Shown here: in pieces, positions 35,633 through 43,661 of the stretch
Layout: each line of letters opens with the position of its first letter
Numbering within the stretch: position 1 is the stretch's first letter
NCBI GenBank assembly: GCA_047616645.1
Contig: JBLHIH010000001.1
Span: forward strand, 31,233 to 95,232
DNA length: 64,000 nucleotides
Direction: 5' to 3'
DNA from: JAHRVQ01 sp047616645
Lineage (GTDB): Bacteria > Pseudomonadota > Gammaproteobacteria > Pseudomonadales > Azotimanducaceae
Program-made: the position numbers and the translations under genes
The notes under the pieces: model-generated
The model's input: only the letters and a program-made list of their open reading frames with translations
What the model was told of the DNA's origin: nothing
Databases searched by the model: none

Positions 35633-36640
35633 CTAACGAGCGAATGCATTGATTCTGTCGACCAATTCTTGACTGACCATTACACCCTGTTTGGAGGTTG
35701 TCTCACTCATTGCTATTTTTTCAAGACCCGCTAATTTTGCATCTTCTTGTTCATTGATTGATTCAATCAGTCTTGAAACATTGTCAAAAAAAACATCACC
35801 AGAAAATGCATATGGATCGAACGCGATAAAGCACTGACCGGTGCGAGGCGGCCCACCTTTTGTACCAGAAAATGGTGTTGCATCTATACTTAATGCTGCA
35901 CCGGCTAAACACGAGGCCATGAGTTCAACGAACAATCCCGTATTAAATCCTTTATAACCACCCGATGGCGCCATTGTGCCCTTTAATGCCTCAGCAGCAT
36001 CAGTAGTAGGCTGACCGAACGCATCAAAAGCCCAGCTTTCATCTATCGCTGTGCCAGTTCGTGATCTCAGCAAGATTTCGGACTTTGCCACCACACTCGC
36101 AGACTGATCTATGACGAATCCTACTTGACCATCTTTACTAGGCACTGCAATTGAGTAGGGATTGGTTCCGATTACCGCCTTTTTCGTGCCGACGGGGGCG
36201 ATGGATGCTGGCGCGTGGGTAAAACATAAGCCTAGCAAACCTTCTTCGGCGATTCTTTTAGAATGGTGCCCCAAAACGCCACAATTATAAGAATTGTGTA
36301 CGGTCATGACAGCAACGCCGTTTTCCCGTGCAGCGTCGGTAAACATCGACCAGCCTGAATCAATAGCGGGATGTGCAAATCCTGTTTTGGCATCAACGCG
36401 GATTGAGCCGCTTTTCACTTTTTCGATTTCAGGTACGGCATGTCCGTCAACCTTTCCGCAGACGACATGTTCTGCATAAATAGGCACGTAAAGTAAACCG
36501 TGACTTTTTATACCATCACGTTCAGCCAAATAGGTTGAATTGGCAACGGCATCTGCATTCTTTTTGCTTGCTCCAGCGCCTTCTAATGCTGCAGTGGCAA
36601 TCTGTCTAACTTCATCAAGGCTAAGATTTATTTCGTTCAT
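35633..36640 (-). CDS. Ldh2-family NAD(P)-dependent oxidoreductase
   Basis: A 335-residue member of the malate/L-lactate/delta1-piperideine-2-carboxylate reductase family (LDH2), which has an unusual NAD(P) fold. The catalytic His is in GIKSHGLL, HNSYNCGVLGHHS is the cofactor strand, GTNPYSIAVPS precedes the substrate loop, and PSGGYKGFNTGL is the usual C-terminal block. Members reduce 2-oxo acids or cyclic imino acids such as pyrroline-2-carboxylate. It lies 129 bp downstream of the sarcosine-oxidase genes on the same strand, so an imino-acid or 2-oxo-acid product of that pathway is a plausible substrate (inference). It converges on fdsD. Confidence 0.8.
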   Translation of the reverse strand: MNEINLSLDEVRQIATAALEGAGASKKNADAVANSTYLAERDGIKSHGLLYVPIYAEHVVCGKVDGHAVPEIEKVKSGSIRVDAKTGFAHPAIDSGWSMFTDAARENGVAVMTVHNSYNCGVLGHHSKRIAEEGLLGLCFTHAPASIAPVGTKKAVIGTNPYSIAVPSKDGQVGFVIDQSASVVAKSEILLRSRTGTAIDESWAFDAFGQPTTDAAEALKGTMAPSGGYKGFNTGLFVELMASCLAGAALSIDATPFSGTKGGPPRTGQCFIAFDPYAFSGDVFFDNVSRLIESINEQEDAKLAGLEKIAMSETTSKQGVMVSQELVDRINAFAR

Positions 36641-36769
36641 AGTTTATATTTCGAGGAAAGCGTAATGCTCGCATTTAGGCACAACCCGAGCCATTCGTTA
36701 AGTAAGTTATTTAGATCGATTGATAAATAAATATGATAACTGTCCGACTCCCCTTCGCGCTATAAATAT

Positions 36770-37489
36770 TTACAACAAGCTATTTAGTGTTGAAACACCC
36801 ATAGGCTTACCACAAAACTCCTGCATTGCATCAAGTAATCCTTCCCACAAAAATTCATTCGTACTTAAATCCGCAAGAATAAAAAAGCAAAGTGTGTCTC
36901 CTTGATCGAGACGAATCACTATCGAATTAACCCGTGCAAGGAATGTTTGCGCAACATTAAACTGATCAAATTTGTGTGGACGCATATCTACCGCACAGAC
37001 TTTAGATAATACTTGTGCGGCTAGCGAGCCGGTCAGTGCAAAGCAGCCATGACTATCCGCTCGTTCAAGTAAATAGCTTCGAATGCCTATATTCATAGAC
37101 AAATTATTACGAAGCTTTCGCAGCTTTGAATTTTCGCTAGCAACAGGGTCCAGCATAAGATATTCATGATCTGAAAGGCGAGCAACCGTTAGACCCTCTC
37201 GGCTTATGCAAGCCTCGTTTGGTCTTTCAGGTAGACTAATGTTCTGGTTTGATAACCAGCTTGAGGTATCAACACCTTTAAATCCAAGTCTGGACACGCC
37301 AGTTAAGTCGAAAATTGCTAAGGATTGAGCTTGTTTGATACCTAATTCCTCATCTTCTGGGTAGCTATTGACCAACACAGATTCAGATCGACCCACAAAC
37401 TGTGCCTTGCGAGATTCATGATATCGATATAAGGGACTTCGGCGCGCGACATTCGTTGGTGAATTATTTAAGTTCTCGGACATGTTCAT
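36770..37489 (-). CDS. soxG: Heterotetrameric sarcosine oxidase, gamma subunit
   Basis: A 239-residue GcvT/YgfZ-like protein. It has IFDLTGVSRLGFKGVD near residue 75 and RADSHGCFALTGSLAAQVLSKVCAVD in the middle, as in SoxG. In TSOX enzymes gamma packs beside alpha and helps shape the folate-binding interior. The chain is a little longer than the usual ~200 residues because of an extra N-terminal segment. Its start overlaps the soxA stop (4 bp), so it is translationally coupled and ends the operon. Confidence 0.85.
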   Translation of the reverse strand: MNMSENLNNSPTNVARRSPLYRYHESRKAQFVGRSESVLVNSYPEDEELGIKQAQSLAIFDLTGVSRLGFKGVDTSSWLSNQNISLPERPNEACISREGLTVARLSDHEYLMLDPVASENSKLRKLRNNLSMNIGIRSYLLERADSHGCFALTGSLAAQVLSKVCAVDMRPHKFDQFNVAQTFLARVNSIVIRLDQGDTLCFFILADLSTNEFLWEGLLDAMQEFCGKPMGVSTLNSLL

Positions 37490-40422
37490 AGGGCCTGTCG
37501 TTTGTTTTTAGCATCGTAAAATGGCAGAGCAGTGACTTCTGCACTGACTCGGACCCCCTTACTGCTCTTGATTTCTATAATGCTACCCGGTTCGGATTTT
37601 TTCATTGAGACGTATGCCAAGCCAACAATCTTATCAAGGGTCGCTGAATAAGCGCAGGATGTAACTCGACCAATCATCGTCTCGCCCTCCAACACTAAAT
37701 GAGATTCCTGTGGTTGTGGACCTGTATTTGTTTGTATTGAAAAGCCGACCAGCGCACGTGTCTGGGCCTTTTTTTCCAGCTCTCGAATCGTTCGGGCGCC
37801 GACAAAGAAAGGCTTTTTACGTGCTATTGCCCATGCCATCTGTACCTCAATAGGGTTGGTCATAGCATCCGTATCTTGGCCGATGATCACGTGGCCTTTC
37901 TCCAAACGGAGTATTCGCTGCGCTTCGACGCCAAAAGGTTTTATACCCATCGCCTCGCCTGCTTGGATTAATAAATCCCAGAGTTGCTCACCATATTGCT
38001 GTGGCACATGAATCTCATAACCGAGTTCCCCAACAAAACCAACGCGAATGATGCGTGCCGGGATGCCTGATAAAGTGCCTGTACGAACGCCCATATATGG
38101 AAAATCTTCACGGGACAATTTAATGTCGTCACAAACCTTTGCCAATACTGTTCTGGAATGTGGGCCCGCGAGATTCACACCACACCAAGCAGTTGTCACG
38201 TTGGTAATATCGACATCCATACGCCATTGGGCGTTCCATTTCAGCATGCTTTGATGAACACGACCCACGCCTCCTGTTGTGGCGGTGACATAAAAATGAT
38301 CCTTTTGAAAACGACAAGCGACACCATCATCGATCACCACACCAGCGTCGTTTGTTAGCAGCGCGTAGCGTGCTTGACCAATTGACTGTTTCACAAAAGC
38401 AAAGGTATAAAAACGATTTAAGAAAATAGCCGCATCTGGACCACGTACTTCAATGCCGCCTAAAGTTGAGACGTCGATCAGACCCACATTCTTGCGAACA
38501 TTGATTACTTCAGCGTTAATAACTTCGTCGGAGGAGGAGGGTTTTACGGAATAGTAGGCCGGTCTATACCACTCGCCTGCCAACATCATTTGGGCACCAG
38601 CTTCGATATGACGGTAGTGCATATTGGTTCTTCGTACGGGATAAAAACTGCGTCCGGCATTGTGCGCAATTAGTTCTGCTGCGAAAGGCGGTCTTGCGGT
38701 GGTTACGCCAATTTCGGCGACGGTGCGACCTGTCGCCTCCGCTACTAAGCGAGCAGCGGCCAGTGCGGAATGTCTACCCTGCGATGGACCCATTCCGCAA
38801 GTTGAATAGCGTTTTACTAATTGAATATGCTCATAGCCCTCACGGGTCGCATTAACAATATCTTTAATCTGTAGGTCTTCATCAAAATCGACAAATTCTT
38901 TGCCTTTAGGGTGGGAAAACATCGGCCAGTCAAAGTTGACATTTTGGGCCAAGGGATCATCTCCGGCGAACTTTGTTATGGGTCTGGTTTCGCCCTTAAC
39001 GTTTGCTGCCGCTATAGCACCCGTATAACTACCCTCAGCAAGTACATCATCTAGTCCCCATTTGCCATTCACAGACCCGGCAATTGAGAAATGCTCTGGG
39101 TAGTTGTTTAAAGTAAAGGCACAGGATTCATCGTCATAGCTCAATTGTCCTCCCGCCTGACAAATCAACTGATAGGTGGGTACATAACCAATTGACATAC
39201 AGAGCAGATCACAGTCAATGATCTCTTTGGAAGATGAACATTTTCCTCGACTGATAATTGATCGTACATCAACCTTCTTAATACGCTGTGCCCGTCGATC
39301 CATAAAGGCTTCATACACAGTACTGTTCTGATGTATCGTAATACCCGCTCTGACGATCGATCTATACAACGCAGTGTCAACGGGTTCAGCGCGCATATCC
39401 ACAACTGCCTTTATACATACTCCTGCTTCCATCAGATCTAAAGCAGTGGCGTAGCCTTCATTGTTACCGGTTAATATAACAGCGCAATTCCCAGGTTTAA
39501 TTCCGTAGAGGTGAACTAATCGTTGTGCTGCACTAGACATGACAACCCCTGGGATATCATTGCCTCTAAATACGGCTTGTTGTTCCAAAGAACCCGTACA
39601 GGCCACCACTTCTTTTGCTCGCACTTTATACAGGCGGTTTTCAGCAACAAGTGCCAACCAATTATCCGCATGCCAACTATTGACTGTGGTACTTGTTAAC
39701 ACTTCAATATTCTCGGCAGACTCGACTTGTTCAATGAGTGATTGCCTTAACTGTTTAGCAGCGACTGTAATCTCATCAAAACGTGCGTAATTAAGTGAGC
39801 CGCCTAGCACAGGGTTTTCATCGATTATCATGACATCAACGCCGGTCTTAGCTGCTTCCAATCCTGCGGACAATCCAGCAGGGCCACCACCAATCACTAG
39901 TACATCAGCGAACTTATATTGTTTGTCAAAATATGTCGGCTCGAAGGATTCGTCAATTTTGCCGAGGCCTGACTGTTTACGGATGAAGGGTGCCCAAAGC
40001 TCCCAAATTCCCTTCGGTCTAAAAAAAGCTTTGTAGTAAAATCCAACTGGCAGAAATCGAGATAACAATCCTGTAAAGGCTTGAAGGTCGTATCTTAAGG
40101 AACCTGTAAAGTTTTGAGCCTCAACTACCAAATCTTGTTGAACATTCTTTTTATCCGCCAAGGTATTGGGTGCAGACGGTAGTTGCACTAAGGTATTTGC
40201 ATCTTGTCCCGCCATGGTCAAAGGACCTCGGGGGCGGTGATATTTAAATGACCGACTCATTAACCAATGTCCTTCAGCTATAAGAGCGCTGGCTATCGTG
40301 TCGCCTTCAAAACCTTTGATAACTTGTTTTTCGAAACTAAAAGATAATGGTTTGGAACGATCGATTAATAAGCCGTACGCTTTGGGCAAGCGTGATGATG
40401 AAGCAGTATTTTTTGGATACAT
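37486..40422 (-). CDS. soxA: Heterotetrameric sarcosine oxidase-type enzyme, alpha subunit
   Basis: A 978-residue chain close to the family's ~1000. The N-terminus has the ferredoxin-fold plug (FEGDTIASALIAEG, RSFKYHRPRGP). A Rossmann motif VLVIGGGPAGLSAGLEAA near residue 170 binds NAD(P)/FAD, with CTGSLEQQAVFRGNDIPGV later. The C-terminal ~400 residues are a GcvT-like domain that binds tetrahydrofolate (NVGLIDVSTLGGIEVRGPDA). The holoenzyme oxidises an N-methyl group and hands it to tetrahydrofolate as 5,10-methylene-THF. It is flanked by soxD (5 bp) and soxG (4-bp overlap). Confidence 0.92.
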   Translation of the reverse strand: MYPKNTASSSRLPKAYGLLIDRSKPLSFSFEKQVIKGFEGDTIASALIAEGHWLMSRSFKYHRPRGPLTMAGQDANTLVQLPSAPNTLADKKNVQQDLVVEAQNFTGSLRYDLQAFTGLLSRFLPVGFYYKAFFRPKGIWELWAPFIRKQSGLGKIDESFEPTYFDKQYKFADVLVIGGGPAGLSAGLEAAKTGVDVMIIDENPVLGGSLNYARFDEITVAAKQLRQSLIEQVESAENIEVLTSTTVNSWHADNWLALVAENRLYKVRAKEVVACTGSLEQQAVFRGNDIPGVVMSSAAQRLVHLYGIKPGNCAVILTGNNEGYATALDLMEAGVCIKAVVDMRAEPVDTALYRSIVRAGITIHQNSTVYEAFMDRRAQRIKKVDVRSIISRGKCSSSKEIIDCDLLCMSIGYVPTYQLICQAGGQLSYDDESCAFTLNNYPEHFSIAGSVNGKWGLDDVLAEGSYTGAIAAANVKGETRPITKFAGDDPLAQNVNFDWPMFSHPKGKEFVDFDEDLQIKDIVNATREGYEHIQLVKRYSTCGMGPSQGRHSALAAARLVAEATGRTVAEIGVTTARPPFAAELIAHNAGRSFYPVRRTNMHYRHIEAGAQMMLAGEWYRPAYYSVKPSSSDEVINAEVINVRKNVGLIDVSTLGGIEVRGPDAAIFLNRFYTFAFVKQSIGQARYALLTNDAGVVIDDGVACRFQKDHFYVTATTGGVGRVHQSMLKWNAQWRMDVDITNVTTAWCGVNLAGPHSRTVLAKVCDDIKLSREDFPYMGVRTGTLSGIPARIIRVGFVGELGYEIHVPQQYGEQLWDLLIQAGEAMGIKPFGVEAQRILRLEKGHVIIGQDTDAMTNPIEVQMAWAIARKKPFFVGARTIRELEKKAQTRALVGFSIQTNTGPQPQESHLVLEGETMIGRVTSCAYSATLDKIVGLAYVSMKKSEPGSIIEIKSSKGVRVSAEVTALPFYDAKNKRQAL

Positions 40423-40427
40423 GATAT

Positions 40428-40724
40428 CTAGCCTGCCCCATCGGTTTTGCTATTTTGCTTCTTTGAATTTGTTAGCTCGCTTGCTTTAAATGTACGGACG
40501 ATGTGGTCTGTGACAGTATTACGCTCAGCAAGAAACCAGTAAGCGCTTGCCATATGAAACCACCATTCGGTCACCACGCCCGCCTTGTTGTCATGGAAAA
40601 AGACATACTCAGCCCATTCTCGCGCGTCGCTTGTTTGATCATCTGGCATCGGGTGATACTCGCCGCCATAGGAAAATTCACTAATATTACGCGGGCCGTT
40701 CAATGGACAGGTTAGCAATTTCAT
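40428..40724 (-). CDS. soxD: Heterotetrameric sarcosine oxidase, delta subunit, zinc ligands missing
   Basis: A 98-residue protein. It starts KLLTCPLNGPRNISEFSYGGE, like SoxD, and has the family Trp-Trp-His block near residue 55. In the characterised enzyme zinc is held by C6, C9, a His near 59 and C63. Here C6 and the His (H57) remain, but the C9 position is Asn and the last Cys position is Ala. So it keeps the fold without the metal site. The gene is 5 bp from soxA and 11 bp from soxB. The C-terminal ~20 residues are polar (SKKQNSKTDGAG) and probably disordered. Confidence 0.88.
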   Translation of the reverse strand: MKLLTCPLNGPRNISEFSYGGEYHPMPDDQTSDAREWAEYVFFHDNKAGVVTEWWFHMASAYWFLAERNTVTDHIVRTFKASELTNSKKQNSKTDGAG

Positions 40725-40735
40725 AATACTCTCTC

Positions 40736-41977
40736 CTAGTGGCTCGCGGCGGTTGCACCGGCTTCATTGATTTGTTGGTAACGATAGAACCGTTCGAGCT
40801 CGAAGGGTTTAATCAGTTCGGGAACCTCTTGAGTCGCGATAAGGTCAGCCATGGTTTTTCCGCAAATGGGTGTGGCTTTAAACCCCCAAGTTCCCCAGCC
40901 GGCATCAAGATAATAATTTTTGACAGGGCTTAGTCCCATAATGGGGCTATAGTCTGGTGTCATGTCAGTGGTTCCAGCCCACTGGCGTAGCATTTTTGCT
41001 TGAGCCAAAAAAGGGAATAATTCCAACGCGGCCGCAGATAGACTTTCTTTTTGGTTCAGTGTTGAACGCGTGTTATACAGTGGATAAGGGTCCGAGCCAC
41101 CACCAATAACGAACTCGCCTCGGGAGGTTTGGTGTATATATACATGTACGTGTGGCGAACTTACATGGGGCGTCAGAATGGGTTTGTAGGGTTGGGTAAC
41201 CATTGCTTGAAGAGGGTATGAATGAATGGGTAGTTTTATACCGGCTAAATCTGCGACAACAGAGCTTGAGCCGGCTACCGCCTGGACTACACAGCCACAC
41301 GCTATGCGTCCGCGATTTGTATTCACCGCTTTAACTCTACCGGCTTCTATTTCAATGCCCTGCACTTCTGTTAGTTGATGTAATTCAACGCCTCGTTCAC
41401 AAGCGCCTTTAGCATAACCCCATGCAACAGCGTCGTGTCGAGCCGTCGCACCATCTGCATGCCAAAGACCAGCAAGAATAGGGAACTGTGAATCTGGGTT
41501 TATGTGCAAATTAGGCACTAGCTCACGAATAGTCTGAGTGTCGACCAGCTCTGAACGAACACCTAAATGCTGATTCACCTCTGCACGCCATCGAAAACTT
41601 CGAATAGCGGCATCGGTGTGAGCCAATGTTAGTTGTCCACGATTTTCGTACATGACGTTATAGCCAAATTCATTACTGAGGTTTTGAAACATCTTTACCG
41701 ACTCGCGATAAAAGGAAACGCCTTCTTCAGTTAAATAATTTGATCGAATAACTGCTGTATTCCTAGCTGTATTTCCGCCGCCTAGATAGCCTTTGTCCAA
41801 TACAGCAACATTTGTGATGCCGTAGTATTTTGCCAAATTGTAGGCTATGGCGGTACCGTGGCCACCGGCACCAATGATAACGACATCGTAATGTTTTTTT
41901 AAATCCTGAGTTGGTGTAAAATGGTGTTTGTCGGCATGGTCTTTCTTAAGACCGTATTTAAGTAATGCAAAAGGCAT
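40736..41977 (-). CDS. soxB: Heterotetrameric sarcosine oxidase-type enzyme, beta subunit
   Basis: A 413-residue DAO-family flavoprotein. The Rossmann motif VVIIGAGGHGTAIAYNLAK (residues ~32-50) binds FAD, and ARHDAVAWGYA holds H181, which aligns with the His that carries covalent FMN in known enzymes. MVTQPYKPILT and DAGWGTWGFKATPICG complete the fold. It oxidises the N-methyl amine substrate. A GAGGGAG ribosome site 7 bases from the ATG lies inside the small ORF just upstream, so translation of the two may be linked. The real substrate could be sarcosine or another N-methyl amino acid. Confidence 0.92.
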   Translation of the reverse strand: MPFALLKYGLKKDHADKHHFTPTQDLKKHYDVVIIGAGGHGTAIAYNLAKYYGITNVAVLDKGYLGGGNTARNTAVIRSNYLTEEGVSFYRESVKMFQNLSNEFGYNVMYENRGQLTLAHTDAAIRSFRWRAEVNQHLGVRSELVDTQTIRELVPNLHINPDSQFPILAGLWHADGATARHDAVAWGYAKGACERGVELHQLTEVQGIEIEAGRVKAVNTNRGRIACGCVVQAVAGSSSVVADLAGIKLPIHSYPLQAMVTQPYKPILTPHVSSPHVHVYIHQTSRGEFVIGGGSDPYPLYNTRSTLNQKESLSAAALELFPFLAQAKMLRQWAGTTDMTPDYSPIMGLSPVKNYYLDAGWGTWGFKATPICGKTMADLIATQEVPELIKPFELERFYRYQQINEAGATAASH

Positions 41978-41979
41978 CG

Positions 41980-42057
41980 CTATGCTCCCTCGGCTACTTC
42001 GATTTTTACATTGGCGCTTAAAACGATGAATAAATTTTCATCAACCCTGATCGACAT
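41980..42057 (-). CDS. 25-residue small ORF upstream of soxB
   Basis: ATG at 42057 reads MSIRVDENLFIVLSANVKIE and ends in TAG two bases before the soxB ATG. AGGA lies about eleven bases upstream. Its last codons (GTA GCC GAG GGA GCA) hold the soxB ribosome site, so ribosomes ending here would load soxB directly. It may be a small protein or a coupling leader. No homologue is known to me. Confidence 0.4.
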   Translation of the reverse strand: MSIRVDENLFIVLSANVKIEVAEGA

Positions 42058-42070
42058 AATGTATATTTTC

Positions 42071-42946
42071 CTAAAAAATCACGGTCTTTTTCCCATCGAT
42101 AAACACGCGTCTCTCGATGTGATATTTGACAGCCTTCGCTAAGGCCATCGACTCATTGTCTCGTCCGATTCGAACCAAATCATCTGGTGTATAATTATGA
42201 TCCACTCGACTCAGCCGTTGCTCAATAATAGGTCCTTCGTCAAGATCTGAAGTGACATAATGTGCAGTGGCACCGATGACCTTAACACCTCGATTAAAGG
42301 CTTGTCGGTAAGGGCTAGCGCCCTTGAAACCAGGTAAGAAAGAATGGTGGATATTAATGCAACGACCATTTAATTCCTTCGAAAGTGCATCAGATAAAAT
42401 TTGCATATAACGCGCCAACACAACCAACTCAGCTCCAGTTTCCTCTACTATTTTAAGTAAACGCTGCTCTTGTTCAGGCTTATTTCTTTTATCTTTATCG
42501 ATGGGTAAATGAATGAAGCGAATACCTTCACGCTCTACCATAGGACGGCAATCTTGGTGATTGGATACAATTGCAGTGATATCAAGATTCAATTCACCGT
42601 GACGTTTTCTATATAGGAGGTCATCTAGACAATGGTCAAAACGAGAAACCATGATGACTGTTTTTACAGCTTGTTGATCGGTGTATAAGTGCCATACCAT
42701 ATCAAAGACTTGAGCGACTGATTCAAATTCACTTTCTAATTCTTCAATATCAGGTGAGTTTTCTTGACGTTTAAACACCATACGTAGGAAAAAATTTCCA
42801 TTATCCAAACTATCAAACTGTCCTAACGCACAGATATAACAGTGATTGTCAGAAAAATAACCAGATATCGCGGCAACGATGCCAATACCTGCGGGGCATT
42901 GGACGGTCAAAATATAGTTTTCAGTATTTTTATCAAAATTCAGCAT
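42071..42946 (-). CDS. purU: Formyltetrahydrofolate deformylase
   Basis: A 291-residue enzyme. The first ~85 residues are an ACT-like regulatory domain (LTVQCPAGIGIVAAISGYF). The rest is a formyltransferase-like hydrolase with ITAIVSNHQDCR and HHSFLPGFKGASPYRQA (catalytic His), then ATAHYVTSDLDEGPII (catalytic Asp). It hydrolyses 10-formyl-THF to formate and THF. Placed beside soxBDAG, it would regenerate folate and feed formate to the fds enzyme 7 kb away. Length is normal. It starts 52 bp after the DUF3726-like gene. Confidence 0.93.
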   Translation of the reverse strand: MLNFDKNTENYILTVQCPAGIGIVAAISGYFSDNHCYICALGQFDSLDNGNFFLRMVFKRQENSPDIEELESEFESVAQVFDMVWHLYTDQQAVKTVIMVSRFDHCLDDLLYRKRHGELNLDITAIVSNHQDCRPMVEREGIRFIHLPIDKDKRNKPEQEQRLLKIVEETGAELVVLARYMQILSDALSKELNGRCINIHHSFLPGFKGASPYRQAFNRGVKVIGATAHYVTSDLDEGPIIEQRLSRVDHNYTPDDLVRIGRDNESMALAKAVKYHIERRVFIDGKKTVIF

Positions 42947-42998
42947 AAGATCTTTTTCTATTGGTATTCATTAAGACACAAAATTCAGTTATAACAAG

Positions 42999-43661
42999 CT
43001 AGTCGTTATCAACTAACCCCGCTCCGGCGCCCTCACGTGAAGACGTAGTTGAAGGTGCGTAATTTCGATAAGCAAAAGCGTTAAGGTAATCCCAACTCTC
43101 ACTATCAATCTCACGACCCATCTCGAGTGGCAGTACGGTATTCGTCTCTGCCTCTGACTCTGCAGTGACCGCGCGGCAACAAATTTTATCTGTGCTCAAT
43201 ATTGTCATCGCGGCCTTATTTCCTTCGATCGATAAACCGCCATCTGGCGTGATGATAAGTGTTAATTCCAGCCAACAAATCTCAACCGCAACATGCCTTA
43301 ATTTCGAGGCGAATGCGGCATAGGGAATCACTAAAAGCGGCAGTGTGGTGGTCGAAAGTTCAAATTTATGGCCTGTTGCAAGCTCCCCTGAAAGGTCTGA
43401 AAGCGCAGCCCCTGCAGCCAAAGGAGACAGTATTCCGCTTTTGGCCTGCCACACTTCATTTATAGAAACCGGCGCAACTTCGCTATGGTCTTTGCCCTCA
43501 TTTTCCTTAAGTAAGGCAGCTAAAAACTCTGGACCTGGCAAACCGTGAGCTGACAGCCAACGGATAGCCTTTCCGGTTTCCTCCGCAACACCCCAATCCA
43601 GGTTTGCGCCATGTGCTGCACGCTTACTCATAGCTTCAATTTCGTTTAATGAATACATCAA
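42999..43661 (-). CDS. DUF3726-like protein of unknown function
   Basis: A 220-residue protein. The N-terminus YSLNEIEAMSKRAAHGANLDWGVAEETGKA and the phrase LSAHGLPGPEFLAALL match my recollection of the DUF3726 family. The rest has no known motif; no signal peptide or membrane segment is seen. Its ATG overlaps the stop of the 573-residue unknown gene by 4 bp. The two would be made in fixed ratio and may act together. Both lie between the transporter and purU, so a role in the same N-methyl amine pathway is likely (inference). Confidence 0.7.
   Translation of the reverse strand: MMYSLNEIEAMSKRAAHGANLDWGVAEETGKAIRWLSAHGLPGPEFLAALLKENEGKDHSEVAPVSINEVWQAKSGILSPLAAGAALSDLSGELATGHKFELSTTTLPLLVIPYAAFASKLRHVAVEICWLELTLIITPDGGLSIEGNKAAMTILSTDKICCRAVTAESEAETNTVLPLEMGREIDSESWDYLNAFAYRNYAPSTTSSREGAGAGLVDND

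Noticed and set aside
41980..42057. 25-codon ORF as a riboswitch or attenuator
   Set aside because: No clear alternative hairpins, T run or run of regulatory codons; kept only as a small ORF.
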